From Pseudomonadota bacterium (lineage in GTDB: Bacteria > Pseudomonadota > Alphaproteobacteria > Azospirillales > Azospirillaceae): DNA of 41,616 nucleotides. This document shows, one piece after another, positions 34,126 through 40,528 of this stretch; positions within the stretch are counted from its first letter, which is position 1; each line of letters starts with the position of its first letter. Below the pieces are notes generated by a model, which was given only the letters and a program-made list of their open reading frames with translations, did no database searches and had not been told where the DNA came from. The position numbers and the translations under genes were made by a program. The stretch covers positions 1 through 41,616 of the forward strand of contig JAEYPE010000244.1 in assembly GCA_023411035.1 (NCBI GenBank), written 5' to 3'.

Positions 34126-35178
34126 TTAAAGGGATTCTAAGATATCTGACAAATATTTAATATCCGCTGGAAGCGGCGCCTGGAAGCGGACCGTCTCTCC
34201 CGTTGCCGGGTGCCGGAAGGTCAGTCCCGCGGCGTGCAGCGCCTGCCGTGGAAAGCCAACAAACAGCTCGCGATGGGGTTCCGGCAGGGCTGAGGCGTGC
34301 TTGCCGCCGGCGCGTCCGGCACGTCCCTTGCCATAGAGCGGATCGCCCACGATGGGATGGCCGATATGCGCCATGTGCACGCGGATCTGGTGGGTGCGCC
34401 CGGTCTCCAGCGTGCATTCGACCAGAGCCAGCGCGGTGCCGAAGGAGCGGACGACGCGGTAGCGGGTGGCCGCGTGCTTTCCGCCGCCGGTGACCACGGC
34501 CATCTTCTTGCGGTCGGTGCTGCTGCGTCCGATGTTGCCCTCGATCCGTCCCTCGCGGGGGGAGGGGACGCCCCAGACGAGCGCCCGATAGGTGCGGCTG
34601 AGCGTCCGGCCGGAGAACTGCTCCGTCAGCGCATGGTGCGCGCGGTCGTTCTTGGCGACGACCATCAGGCCGCTGGTGTCCTTGTCGAGCCGGTGGACGA
34701 TCCCCGGACGCCGCACGCCGCCGATGCCCGACAGGCTGTCTCCGCAATGGGCCAGCAGCGCGTTGACCAGCGTGCCGTCCGGATTGCCGGCGGCGGGGTG
34801 GACCACCATGCCCGCGGGCTTGTCGATGACCAACACGTCCTCATCCTCATAGACCACGTCCAGGGGAATGTCCTGGGCTTCGGGCTGTGCAGGTTCAGCT
34901 TCGGGGATGAAAACGTCGAAAGTTTGGCCGGGTTTGACCTTCATGGAGGGGTCGGTCACCGCCCGCCCGCTCCCGTCCCGCACGCAGCCCTGCTCCAGCA
35001 GCGCCTGCACGCGCGAGCGCGACAGGCCGGGAAGTCCCGCCGCCAGAGCCTTGTCGAGCCGCTGGCCGCCGGATTCGGGCGGAACCTCCCAGCGGTGCCG
35101 CCCGCCTTCGGCGGTTTCGTCCGCTTCGGTTCCGGTGTATTCGTCCTCATCGTCGTCGATTTCGGTGCGTTCGGGCAT
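34126..35178 (-). CDS. rluD: RluD-type 23S rRNA pseudouridine synthase (RluA family)
   Basis: This 350-aa enzyme isomerises uridines in 23S rRNA (E. coli RluD: helix 69). After an acidic N-terminal tail (DDDEDEYTGTEADE) it has an S4 RNA-binding domain (about 38-85) and then the catalytic domain with HRLDKDTSG, placing the catalytic Asp at 165. The motifs YEDEDVLVIDKPAGMVVHPA and ETGRTHQIRVHMAHIGHP are typical. ATG 35178 has AGGAG about 12 bases upstream. RluD is favoured over RluA and RluC by the S4 domain and length, but RluC cannot be ruled out. It diverges from a small membrane-protein gene. Confidence 0.9.
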   Translation of the reverse strand: MPERTEIDDDEDEYTGTEADETAEGGRHRWEVPPESGGQRLDKALAAGLPGLSRSRVQALLEQGCVRDGSGRAVTDPSMKVKPGQTFDVFIPEAEPAQPEAQDIPLDVVYEDEDVLVIDKPAGMVVHPAAGNPDGTLVNALLAHCGDSLSGIGGVRRPGIVHRLDKDTSGLMVVAKNDRAHHALTEQFSGRTLSRTYRALVWGVPSPREGRIEGNIGRSSTDRKKMAVVTGGGKHAATRYRVVRSFGTALALVECTLETGRTHQIRVHMAHIGHPIVGDPLYGKGRAGRAGGKHASALPEPHRELFVGFPRQALHAAGLTFRHPATGETVRFQAPLPADIKYLSDILESL

Positions 35179-35224
35179 CGTTCGGCAAAACTCCTCACAT
35201 TCGCGCGAGAGTGGACCCCAAACC

Positions 35225-35551
35225 GTGCAGTTCCTCAAGGCACTCGTCGTCATCATGGGCGTGATGATCATCGCCGGCTTCGCGATCCTCGGCGTCGAAC
35301 TCTACAAGCGCATGAGCGATCCCGACCGCCGGTCCGGCACCGAAGCCGAACGGACCGTCCTTCCCGCGGGCAGGACCGAAGAGATCACGCTGGGCCTGCC
35401 GGCGGGCGCGCGCATGGGCGATCCGGTGGCGGTGGGCAACCGCGTCGTGTTCCGGGTCACCATTCCGGACGCCGCGGACCGCCTCTATGTGATGGACCCG
35501 CGCACCGGCGTCATCGCCGTGACCGTCACCGCCGGAGCCGCCGCGCCATGA
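35225..35551 (+). CDS. Small membrane protein, DUF6476-like
   Basis: This 108-aa protein has one N-terminal helix (ALVVIMGVMIIAGFAILGVE) followed by a short soluble beta domain (RTEEITLGLPAGARMGDPVA, RLYVMDPRTGVIAVTV). The arrangement and location, divergent from a RluA-family gene, resemble the alphaproteobacterial DUF6476 family. I am only moderately sure of that label. The start is GTG 35225, with GAGAGTGGA upstream; ATG 35255 would cut into the helix. Its stop overlaps the threonine aldolase start (ATGA), so the two genes are translationally coupled. Confidence 0.7.
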   Translation: MQFLKALVVIMGVMIIAGFAILGVELYKRMSDPDRRSGTEAERTVLPAGRTEEITLGLPAGARMGDPVAVGNRVVFRVTIPDAADRLYVMDPRTGVIAVTVTAGAAAP

Positions 35552-36621
35552 GCGCCGATGGGAGCACCGATGTGAGCACCGATGTCGTGCACGACTTCCG
35601 CAGCGACAATGTGGCCGGCGCCGCGCCGGAGGTGGTCAACGCGCTGGCCGCGGCCTCCGTCGGGTTCGCCGACCCCTATGGCCTGGACCCGCTGACCGCC
35701 GGCGTCACCAGCCGCCTGTCCGCCATCTTCGAGGCGGAGGTGACGGTCTTCCCGGTCGCCACGGGCACCGCGGCCAACGCGCTGGCCCTGTCGGCGCTGG
35801 TGCCGCCCTACGGCGCGGTCTATTGCCACCAGGAAAGCCACATCAACGTCGACGAGTGCGGCGCGCCGGAAATGGCGACCGGCGGGGCCAAGCTGGTGCC
35901 GCTGGCCGGGGAGGGCGGAAAGCTGACGCCCGCCGCGCTGACCGCGGCGCTGGCCGGTGCGGGCATCGGCGTGGTGCACAAGGTGCAGCCCGCCGCCCTC
36001 AGCCTGACCCAGGCGACGGAGGCGGGCACCGTCTACCGTCCGCAGGAGGTGGCGGCCCTGTCCGACGCGGCGCACGCCCACGGCTTGGCGGTGCATATGG
36101 ACGGCGCGCGCTTCGCCAACGCGGTGGCCCGGCTGGGCTGCGCCCCGGCGGAGGTGACCTGGAAGGCCGGGGTGGATGTGCTGTCGCTGGGCGGCACCAA
36201 GGGCGGCTGCCTCGCCGCGGAGGCGGTGGTGTTCTTCAACCCCGCCCTGGCCGAGGATTTCGGATTCCGCCGCAAGCGGGCCGGGCATCTGGTGTCCAAA
36301 GGGCGCTTCCTGTCGGCGCAGTTGGACGCCTGGCTGGCCGACGACCTGTGGCTGCGGCTGGCCCGCCACGCCAACGCCATGGCCGACCGGCTGTCCCAGG
36401 GGCTCGCCGCGCTGCCGGGGGTGGAACTGGCCTATCCGGTGGAGGCCAACGAGATTTTCGTGCGCCTGCCCGCCGCGATGGCCGACGGGCTGGAAGCCGC
36501 GGGTTTCCGTTTCTACCGCTGGGAGGGGGATCTGCTGCGTCTGGTCACCGCCTTCGACACGCCGCAGGCCGTCGTGAACTCTTTTCTGAAAATCGCAAAA
36601 GATCTTTCAGAAAAGGCTTGA
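35548..36621 (+). CDS. ltaE: Low-specificity L-threonine aldolase
   Basis: This 357-aa PLP enzyme splits L-threonine or allo-threonine into glycine and acetaldehyde. It shows DFRSDNVAGAAPEVV, the cofactor ring-stacking region HQESHINVDECGAPE, AVHMDGARFANAV (183-195) and the PLP Lys218 in LSLGGTKGGCLAAEAV. C-terminal FYRWEGDLLRLVTAFDTP is typical. ATG 35548 overlaps the previous stop by ATGA. The last codons lie in a slightly AT-richer stretch. It may supply glycine from threonine or clear threonine. Confidence 0.93.
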   Translation: MSADGSTDVSTDVVHDFRSDNVAGAAPEVVNALAAASVGFADPYGLDPLTAGVTSRLSAIFEAEVTVFPVATGTAANALALSALVPPYGAVYCHQESHINVDECGAPEMATGGAKLVPLAGEGGKLTPAALTAALAGAGIGVVHKVQPAALSLTQATEAGTVYRPQEVAALSDAAHAHGLAVHMDGARFANAVARLGCAPAEVTWKAGVDVLSLGGTKGGCLAAEAVVFFNPALAEDFGFRRKRAGHLVSKGRFLSAQLDAWLADDLWLRLARHANAMADRLSQGLAALPGVELAYPVEANEIFVRLPAAMADGLEAAGFRFYRWEGDLLRLVTAFDTPQAVVNSFLKIAKDLSEKA

Positions 36622-36690
36622 TCGGGTAGGGCGGGTTCGCTAAAACCCCGCCCACGCCGACGACGCCACGTCGTCAGACGACGAATGACT

Positions 36691-36766
36691 GTCCCCTTCG
36701 TCTAGAGGCCTAGGACACCGCCCTCTCACGGCGGTAACAGGGGTTCGAATCCCCTAGGGGACGCCA
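36691..36766 (+). tRNA. tRNA-Glu (anticodon CTC), copy 1
   Basis: This 76-base cloverleaf has encoded CCA. The acceptor arm GTCCCCT pairs with AGGGGAC. The anticodon stem CCGCC/GGCGG holds the loop CTCTCAC, so the anticodon is CTC and reads GAG. The T arm CAGGGGTTCGAATCCCCT is standard. It is followed 37 bases later by an identical copy. Confidence 0.97.
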
Positions 36767-36803
36767 ATTCGTTCGGCTGGCAACCGAGCATCGCCCGATG
36801 AAG

Positions 36804-36879
36804 GTCCCCTTCGTCTAGAGGCCTAGGACACCGCCCTCTCACGGCGGTAACAGGGGTTCGAATCCCCTAGGGGACGCCA
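36804..36879 (+). tRNA. tRNA-Glu (anticodon CTC), copy 2
   Basis: This copy is identical over all 76 bases to copy 1, including encoded CCA. The spacer of 37 bases has no promoter-like element, so both are probably processed from one transcript. A terminator-like hairpin follows about 25 bases later. Confidence 0.97.
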
Positions 36880-36901
36880 TCCTTTCCGGCATCAACGACC
36901 A

Positions 36902-36926
36902 ACGGCCCGCCCAATCGGCGGGCCGT
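36902..36926. terminator. Hairpin terminator after tRNA-Glu pair
   Basis: ACGGCCCGCC pairs with GGCGGGCCGT around a CAATC loop. The stem can extend with flanking GAC/GTC bases. On the plus strand it is followed by CGTCGTTTCGG, only weakly T-rich. It lies between the tRNA transcript and the converging lytic transglycosylase gene and likely serves both. Confidence 0.65.
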
Positions 36927-36954
36927 CGTCGTTTCGGCATCGTCGTTTCGGCAT
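36927..36954. repeat. 14-bp tandem repeat at end of transglycosylase gene
   Basis: CGTCGTTTCGGCAT occurs twice in perfect tandem. The second copy ends within the stop codon of the minus-strand gene. It is probably a small replication-slippage duplication. Confidence 0.8.
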
Positions 36955-38159
36955 CACCGCTTGTTGCTCGTGCGGCTGGACGTGCTCAACTCGGCCACCT
37001 CCTCCTGCCTTGCGGCGGGGAGGCCGGCGGAGCGGACCACGCCGGGGTCGTGGGGATGGACGCGGCGCGGGTAGACGCTGTGAACCTTCACCACATAGTC
37101 CTGCGTCTCGCGGTAAGGCGGAATGCCCTTGTACTGAAGCACGGCCCCTTCGCCCGCGTTGTAGCCGGCCAGCGCCAGGGTCACGTTCCCGTCGAAATAG
37201 GCCAGCAGCCAGCGCAGGTACTTCATGCCGCCGCGCAGGTTCTGTTCGGGGTCGAAGGGCTTGGTCACGCCGAACCGCTCCGCCGTCTCGGGGATGAGCT
37301 GCATCAGCCCCATGGCGTTCCTGTCCGACACCACGTCCACGCGATAGCCCGACTCCACGGCGATCACCGCCAGCACCAGATCCGGGTCGAGGCCGTAGCT
37401 GGGAGCCATCTTGGTGACCATGGCGCGGATTTCCTTGGGCGGCATGCGGATCTCGCCCCAGCGCACGCTCGGCGGCTCGCAGCGGTCGGGCAGCTTGCTC
37501 TTGGCGCTGGCCGGCTTGACGAGTTGCGTGGCGTCCCCGTTGCCCAGCAGGGCGGCGCGGCGCAGCCATGAGCGGCCAAGCTCCTCGTCCTTCGACACCG
37601 TGCCGCGTCCCGCCATGTGCATGCGCCCGGCGCGGTAGGCCGCCTCGGCATAGTCCTGACGGGCCGCCCGGCAGTAGAGGGAGAGGGCCAGCCGCTCGTC
37701 CCGGTTCACGCCTTTGCCGATCTCGTACCGCATGGCCAGCTCATACTGGGCGCGGGCGCTGCCCTTGCTGGCGAGCGCTTCCAGGACGCGGACGGTGCGG
37801 TCGGGCGAGCCCTGATAGGCTTGGGTCTGGGCCGTCGCGGGCGTGGCGGCCAGAAAGGACGTGAGCAGCCCGCCGGCGGCCAGCGCCGCCGTGGTTTTCG
37901 CCGTCCGGAACCGCCTTTCACCGATTGGTGGAGCCGGCCCGTCTTTCGGCGTATGCGGGAAGATCGCCGCGCTAGAGCCAACGTCCGGCTGTACGCGAAA
38001 GACGTAACGCGATATGGTCCCGGTCAACAGAGGAAGCGGACCATAATGGAATAAGACTTCCACGAAGGGACGGAAACGCCGCCTATACAGAGAAGAAGAA
38101 CCGCTGGCAGCGGACCTGCGGATGGATGAATGCAAAAATTCATCGTTAGCCATAGACAT
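36954..38159 (-). CDS. Lytic transglycosylase with Sel1-like repeats
   Basis: The C-terminal half is an SLT domain: VIAVESGYRVDVVSDRNAMG gives the catalytic Glu (269 from this start), followed by LMQLIPETAERFGV and the ALAGYNAGEGAV motif. It cleaves peptidoglycan. Before it lie Sel1-like helical repeats (ARAQYELAMRYEIGKGVNRD, EAAYRAGRMHMAGRG). A signal-peptide-like segment TAALAAGGLLTSFLAATPATA lies at about 89-109, far from the nearest ATG (38159, with another at 38153). No ATG lies closer; a GTG at 38063 and a TTG further on are alternatives. The true N-terminus is therefore uncertain, and the coding region may be shorter than given. The C-terminus is Ser/Arg-rich. Confidence 0.82.
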   Translation of the reverse strand: MSMANDEFLHSSIRRSAASGSSSLYRRRFRPFVEVLFHYGPLPLLTGTISRYVFRVQPDVGSSAAIFPHTPKDGPAPPIGERRFRTAKTTAALAAGGLLTSFLAATPATAQTQAYQGSPDRTVRVLEALASKGSARAQYELAMRYEIGKGVNRDERLALSLYCRAARQDYAEAAYRAGRMHMAGRGTVSKDEELGRSWLRRAALLGNGDATQLVKPASAKSKLPDRCEPPSVRWGEIRMPPKEIRAMVTKMAPSYGLDPDLVLAVIAVESGYRVDVVSDRNAMGLMQLIPETAERFGVTKPFDPEQNLRGGMKYLRWLLAYFDGNVTLALAGYNAGEGAVLQYKGIPPYRETQDYVVKVHSVYPRRVHPHDPGVVRSAGLPAARQEEVAELSTSSRTSNKR

Positions 38160-38538
38160 GGCTGTCCCGCAAAGGAGATTTGAGGTCGGTTGGTGAAAGC
38201 CAGCCGGCCTTTTCCTTTTGAGCAAAGTCATGAAGCCTCCCGTATGTCCCTGAACAATACAGCATCCCCAATCGAATGTTCCGAGGGCAATCGGACGATA
38301 CGCAGCATGTTAGAGGTAATCTCGCCAAATTGTGCAGGGTCCTAGCCTTTTTCCCAACTGGCAGGCCCAAGGGTGGGCCATTACGTACTGAACGACCGAC
38401 GATTGTCGTTGGAGAATCCGGTTATGCCCTCTGCGCATTCGGCGCAACACGGGGTCTGGAGCGATGGTCCGCGCGTTTCCGGACGCGCCCGGAATGATCG
38501 GCAAATCTTTCGGTACATAGGGAGGCAGCGTTCCACCG
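38160..38538. other. Intergenic region upstream of ECF sigma factor, possible micro-ORF
   Basis: This 380-base gap is less GC-rich than its neighbours. AAAGGAG at 38170-38176 precedes a 50-codon frame starting at GTG 38193 and ending 38345 (internal ATG 38244, MSLNNTASPIECSEG), but the spacing (16 bases) is poor and the residues are not recognised. A GGCCCA/TGGGCC hairpin lies at 38364-38379. The frame does not resemble NepR or another anti-sigma factor. The promoter for the sigma gene must lie here. Confidence 0.4.
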
Positions 38539-39231
38539 ATGGCGAACCACGTCGCGAGTTCCTTGCGCCGTCCGGCGAGCAGCCCCGCGCCGCTCGACCC
38601 TGCCGCCCTCAAACCGGTGATGGGGAGCCGCCCTGCGGACGAGGATGAGTTGAACGTCGCGGGCGAGGCCGAGGACGCATCCGAAGAGGGCGCATCCGAA
38701 GCGGACGAGCCTTCCGCACCGCTGGCACCTCCCGATCCGGCGGTCATCGCGCAGATCGAAGCGGAAATTCCCCGCCTGCGCCGTTTCGCCCGCGCCATGG
38801 TGCGGGACGCCACGCTGGCCGACGATCTCGTCCAGGAATGCCTGGAGCGCGCCCTGTCGCGCCTGCATCTCTGGCGGCCCGGCAGCAACCTGCGCGCCTG
38901 GCTTTTCACGATCCTGCGCAACCTGCACATCAACGGCATCCGCCGCCGTCAGGCCGTGGTGGACATCGACGGGGAAGGGCAGGCGGCCATCGGCGCCGCC
39001 CATGGCGGACAGTTCGTGCGGCTGGAACTGCGCGACCTGAAGCGCGCGCTGGGCCTGCTGCCGACCGAACAGCGGGAAGTGGTGCTGCTGATCGGGCTTG
39101 AGGGCATATCCTACGGCGAGGCCGCGGACATCCTGGGCATCTCCATCGGCACCGTGAAATCCCGCCTGTCGCGCGGGCGGCGCGCCTTGCGTCAGCTCAT
39201 GGAAGGGCACAGCCCGACCGACGAAGACTGA
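38539..39231 (+). CDS. ECF-family RNA polymerase sigma factor
   Basis: This 230-aa protein has sigma-70 region 2 (PRLRRFARAMVRDATLADDL to about 137, including RAWLFTILRN) and region 4 (about 167-220, LPTEQREVVLLIGLEGISYG and GTVKSRLSRGRRAL). It lacks region 3, as expected for extracytoplasmic-function sigmas. An unusual acidic N-terminal extension (about 30-75, rich in Glu, Asp, Ala and Ser) precedes the core. It may be a regulatory tail, or the start may be the internal ATG at 38620. ATG 38539 has GGGAGG about 14 bases upstream. No anti-sigma factor was recognised next to it. Confidence 0.88.
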   Translation: MANHVASSLRRPASSPAPLDPAALKPVMGSRPADEDELNVAGEAEDASEEGASEADEPSAPLAPPDPAVIAQIEAEIPRLRRFARAMVRDATLADDLVQECLERALSRLHLWRPGSNLRAWLFTILRNLHINGIRRRQAVVDIDGEGQAAIGAAHGGQFVRLELRDLKRALGLLPTEQREVVLLIGLEGISYGEAADILGISIGTVKSRLSRGRRALRQLMEGHSPTDED

Positions 39232-39261
39232 TCGTCCCGCTTCCCGTATCGAAACAGAAAA

Positions 39262-39293
39262 ACCGGCAACGCTCCGGATGGGGCGTTGCCGGT
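39262..39293 (-). terminator. Intrinsic terminator for the DUF1328 gene
   Basis: ACCGGCAACGC pairs with GCGTTGCCGGT (11 bp). Read on the minus strand it is followed by TTTTTCTGTTTC, a proper intrinsic terminator for the leftward DUF1328 gene. On the plus strand it lies 30 bases after the sigma factor stop and may also stop that transcript. Confidence 0.75.
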
Positions 39294-39425
39294 CAGGTGC
39301 GAGGCTAACATCGAGAGGCTTTGGGGGTATTCGCGCGCCCGGCCCTCCGCTCTGGAACGTGATGGCCGAACGCGGGCGCCCTGCGGGAAACCACCCGCCC
39401 GGAGGGGACCGGACGGGTGCCGGGT

Positions 39426-39590
39426 CTAGCGGCGCCTGACCAGGCCCAGAATCAAGCTCGCGGCGAACAGGACCAGGAAAAGGAAGAACAGGATTTGTGC
39501 GACGCCCGAAGAGGCGGACGCAATCCCGCCGAAACCGAGTGCACCGGCGATCAGCGCGATGACGAAGAAAACAAGTGTCCAATAGAGCAT
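39426..39590 (-). CDS. DUF1328 mini-membrane protein (YtjA-like)
   Basis: This 54-aa protein is almost wholly hydrophobic, with two helices (YWTLVFFVIALIAGALGF and ILFFLFLVLFAASLILGLV) joined by GGIASASSGVA and ending in RRR. This is the typical DUF1328/YtjA pattern (small inner-membrane protein, function unknown, often stress-induced). ATG 39590 has GGGAGG 6 bases upstream. A candidate stress-sigma promoter lies about 100 bases upstream. Confidence 0.92.
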   Translation of the reverse strand: MLYWTLVFFVIALIAGALGFGGIASASSGVAQILFFLFLVLFAASLILGLVRRR

Positions 39591-39920
39591 CCTAACCTCC
39601 CTCGCTCGGCCCGAAGCGCTTTGTGGCTCGTCCGGCGCGCAGTCTGTTGAGCGTCCTACTCTGTGAAGAGCGATCAGTACTGTGCAGAACACTTCGCCCG
39701 TCTGAAGGTTCCCCGATACCGCCAGCGCAAGGGGCTTTTTTTGGGTAGGGTCGGTTCCAAAAGGGGGAGGGCGATCCCGATACCGCTGGCTTGACCGCAA
39801 CAACGGCCCGCGAACGCTGTTGTCGGAAGCGCCAGCCCGCGCGGTTCCGGCCTTGCGGGCGAAAAAAGGCGCCGCGCCGCTCCGATGGTGCGAGACCCCG
39901 TATCGAGAGAAGAGGATGCC
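39591..39920. other. Divergent intergenic region between DUF1328 gene and secreted-protein gene
   Basis: This gap of 330 bases has no supported gene. It holds a run of seven T at 39737-39743 (preceded by GGGGC), a candidate stress-type promoter reading leftward (39688-39712), and a GGTTCC at 39754-39760 that has no matching -10 partner. Promoter elements for the rightward secreted-protein gene were not identified. Confidence 0.4.
39688..39712 (-). promoter_or_regulatory. Candidate EcfG-type general-stress promoter for DUF1328 gene
   Basis: On the minus strand GGAAC (39712-39708) is followed after 17 bases by GTT (39690-39688). This resembles the alphaproteobacterial EcfG pattern GGAAC-N16/17-CGTT, with T in place of the first C. 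It lies about 100 bases upstream of the DUF1328 start. The match is imperfect and could be chance. Confidence 0.35.
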
Positions 39921-40511
39921 ATGAACGCCAAACTGCCCCTCGCCGTTCTCGCCGCGACCCTGGCGGGTACCCCCGTCGCGATGGCCCAGTCCTACCAGAA
40001 CAACGCGCCGCAAATTCCCTACGAGCGCTCCAGCCCGTCGGGCCTGCCGACGACCAGCCCGCAGGTGGAAAGCCTGCCCGGCGAGCAGCTCAATCCCTGG
40101 AACGCCCCCACCCGGAACCAGATGCCCGACCGTGCGACCAGCGGCAGCACCGGCACCTATGGGACGCCCGGCACCTATGGGTCCACCGGATCGACCGGCA
40201 GCATGAGCAACTCCATGCCCAGCAGCGGCGCCATGGGGAGCACCGGATCGACCGCCGGCACCATGCAGGGCAACCGGCAGGTCATCATGCAGGTCGATCC
40301 GAGCATGCTGCCGCGCAATGTGCCGGGCAACAGCCGCACGTCATTGATGCAGACCGCGCTGCTGAACTATTTCAGCGCCGCCGGCTTCACCTCCGTCCGC
40401 GACTTCCGGAGGGACGGCAAGAACTATATGGCGGAGGCGCAGTCGCCCGACGGCACCTGGAACACCGTGCTTCTGGACGCCAACAACGGAACGATTTCCA
40501 AAATCCGCTGA
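39921..40511 (+). CDS. Secreted protein with Ser/Gly/Thr-rich linker and PepSY-like C-terminus
   Basis: This 196-aa protein has a signal peptide (KLPLAVLAATLAGTPVAMA, cut before QS). A Pro/Ser-rich stretch leads into a low-complexity segment with repeats of GTYG and GSTGS (about 75-115), plus a Met-rich part. The C-terminal 60 residues (LLNYFSAAGFTSVRDFRRDG, NTVLLDANNGTISKIR) look like a small PepSY-type beta/alpha fold. ATG 39921 has AGAGG 6 bases upstream. The function is unknown; it is likely periplasmic. It converges on the YjbH-like gene with 17 bases between stops. Confidence 0.75.
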   Translation: MNAKLPLAVLAATLAGTPVAMAQSYQNNAPQIPYERSSPSGLPTTSPQVESLPGEQLNPWNAPTRNQMPDRATSGSTGTYGTPGTYGSTGSTGSMSNSMPSSGAMGSTGSTAGTMQGNRQVIMQVDPSMLPRNVPGNSRTSLMQTALLNYFSAAGFTSVRDFRRDGKNYMAEAQSPDGTWNTVLLDANNGTISKIR

Positions 40512-40528
40512 TTTTCCACCTCCTCGGC

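Noticed and set aside
36659..36682. GACGAC/GTCGTC inverted repeats before the first tRNA-Glu as an attachment or terminator site
   Set aside because: The arms are short, overlap each other, have no T run, and no integrase or duplicate of the tRNA end is present beyond the second full tRNA.
38160..38345. NepR-like anti-sigma gene next to the ECF sigma factor
   Set aside because: The only small frame there lacks any NepR-like helix or the typical conserved residues.
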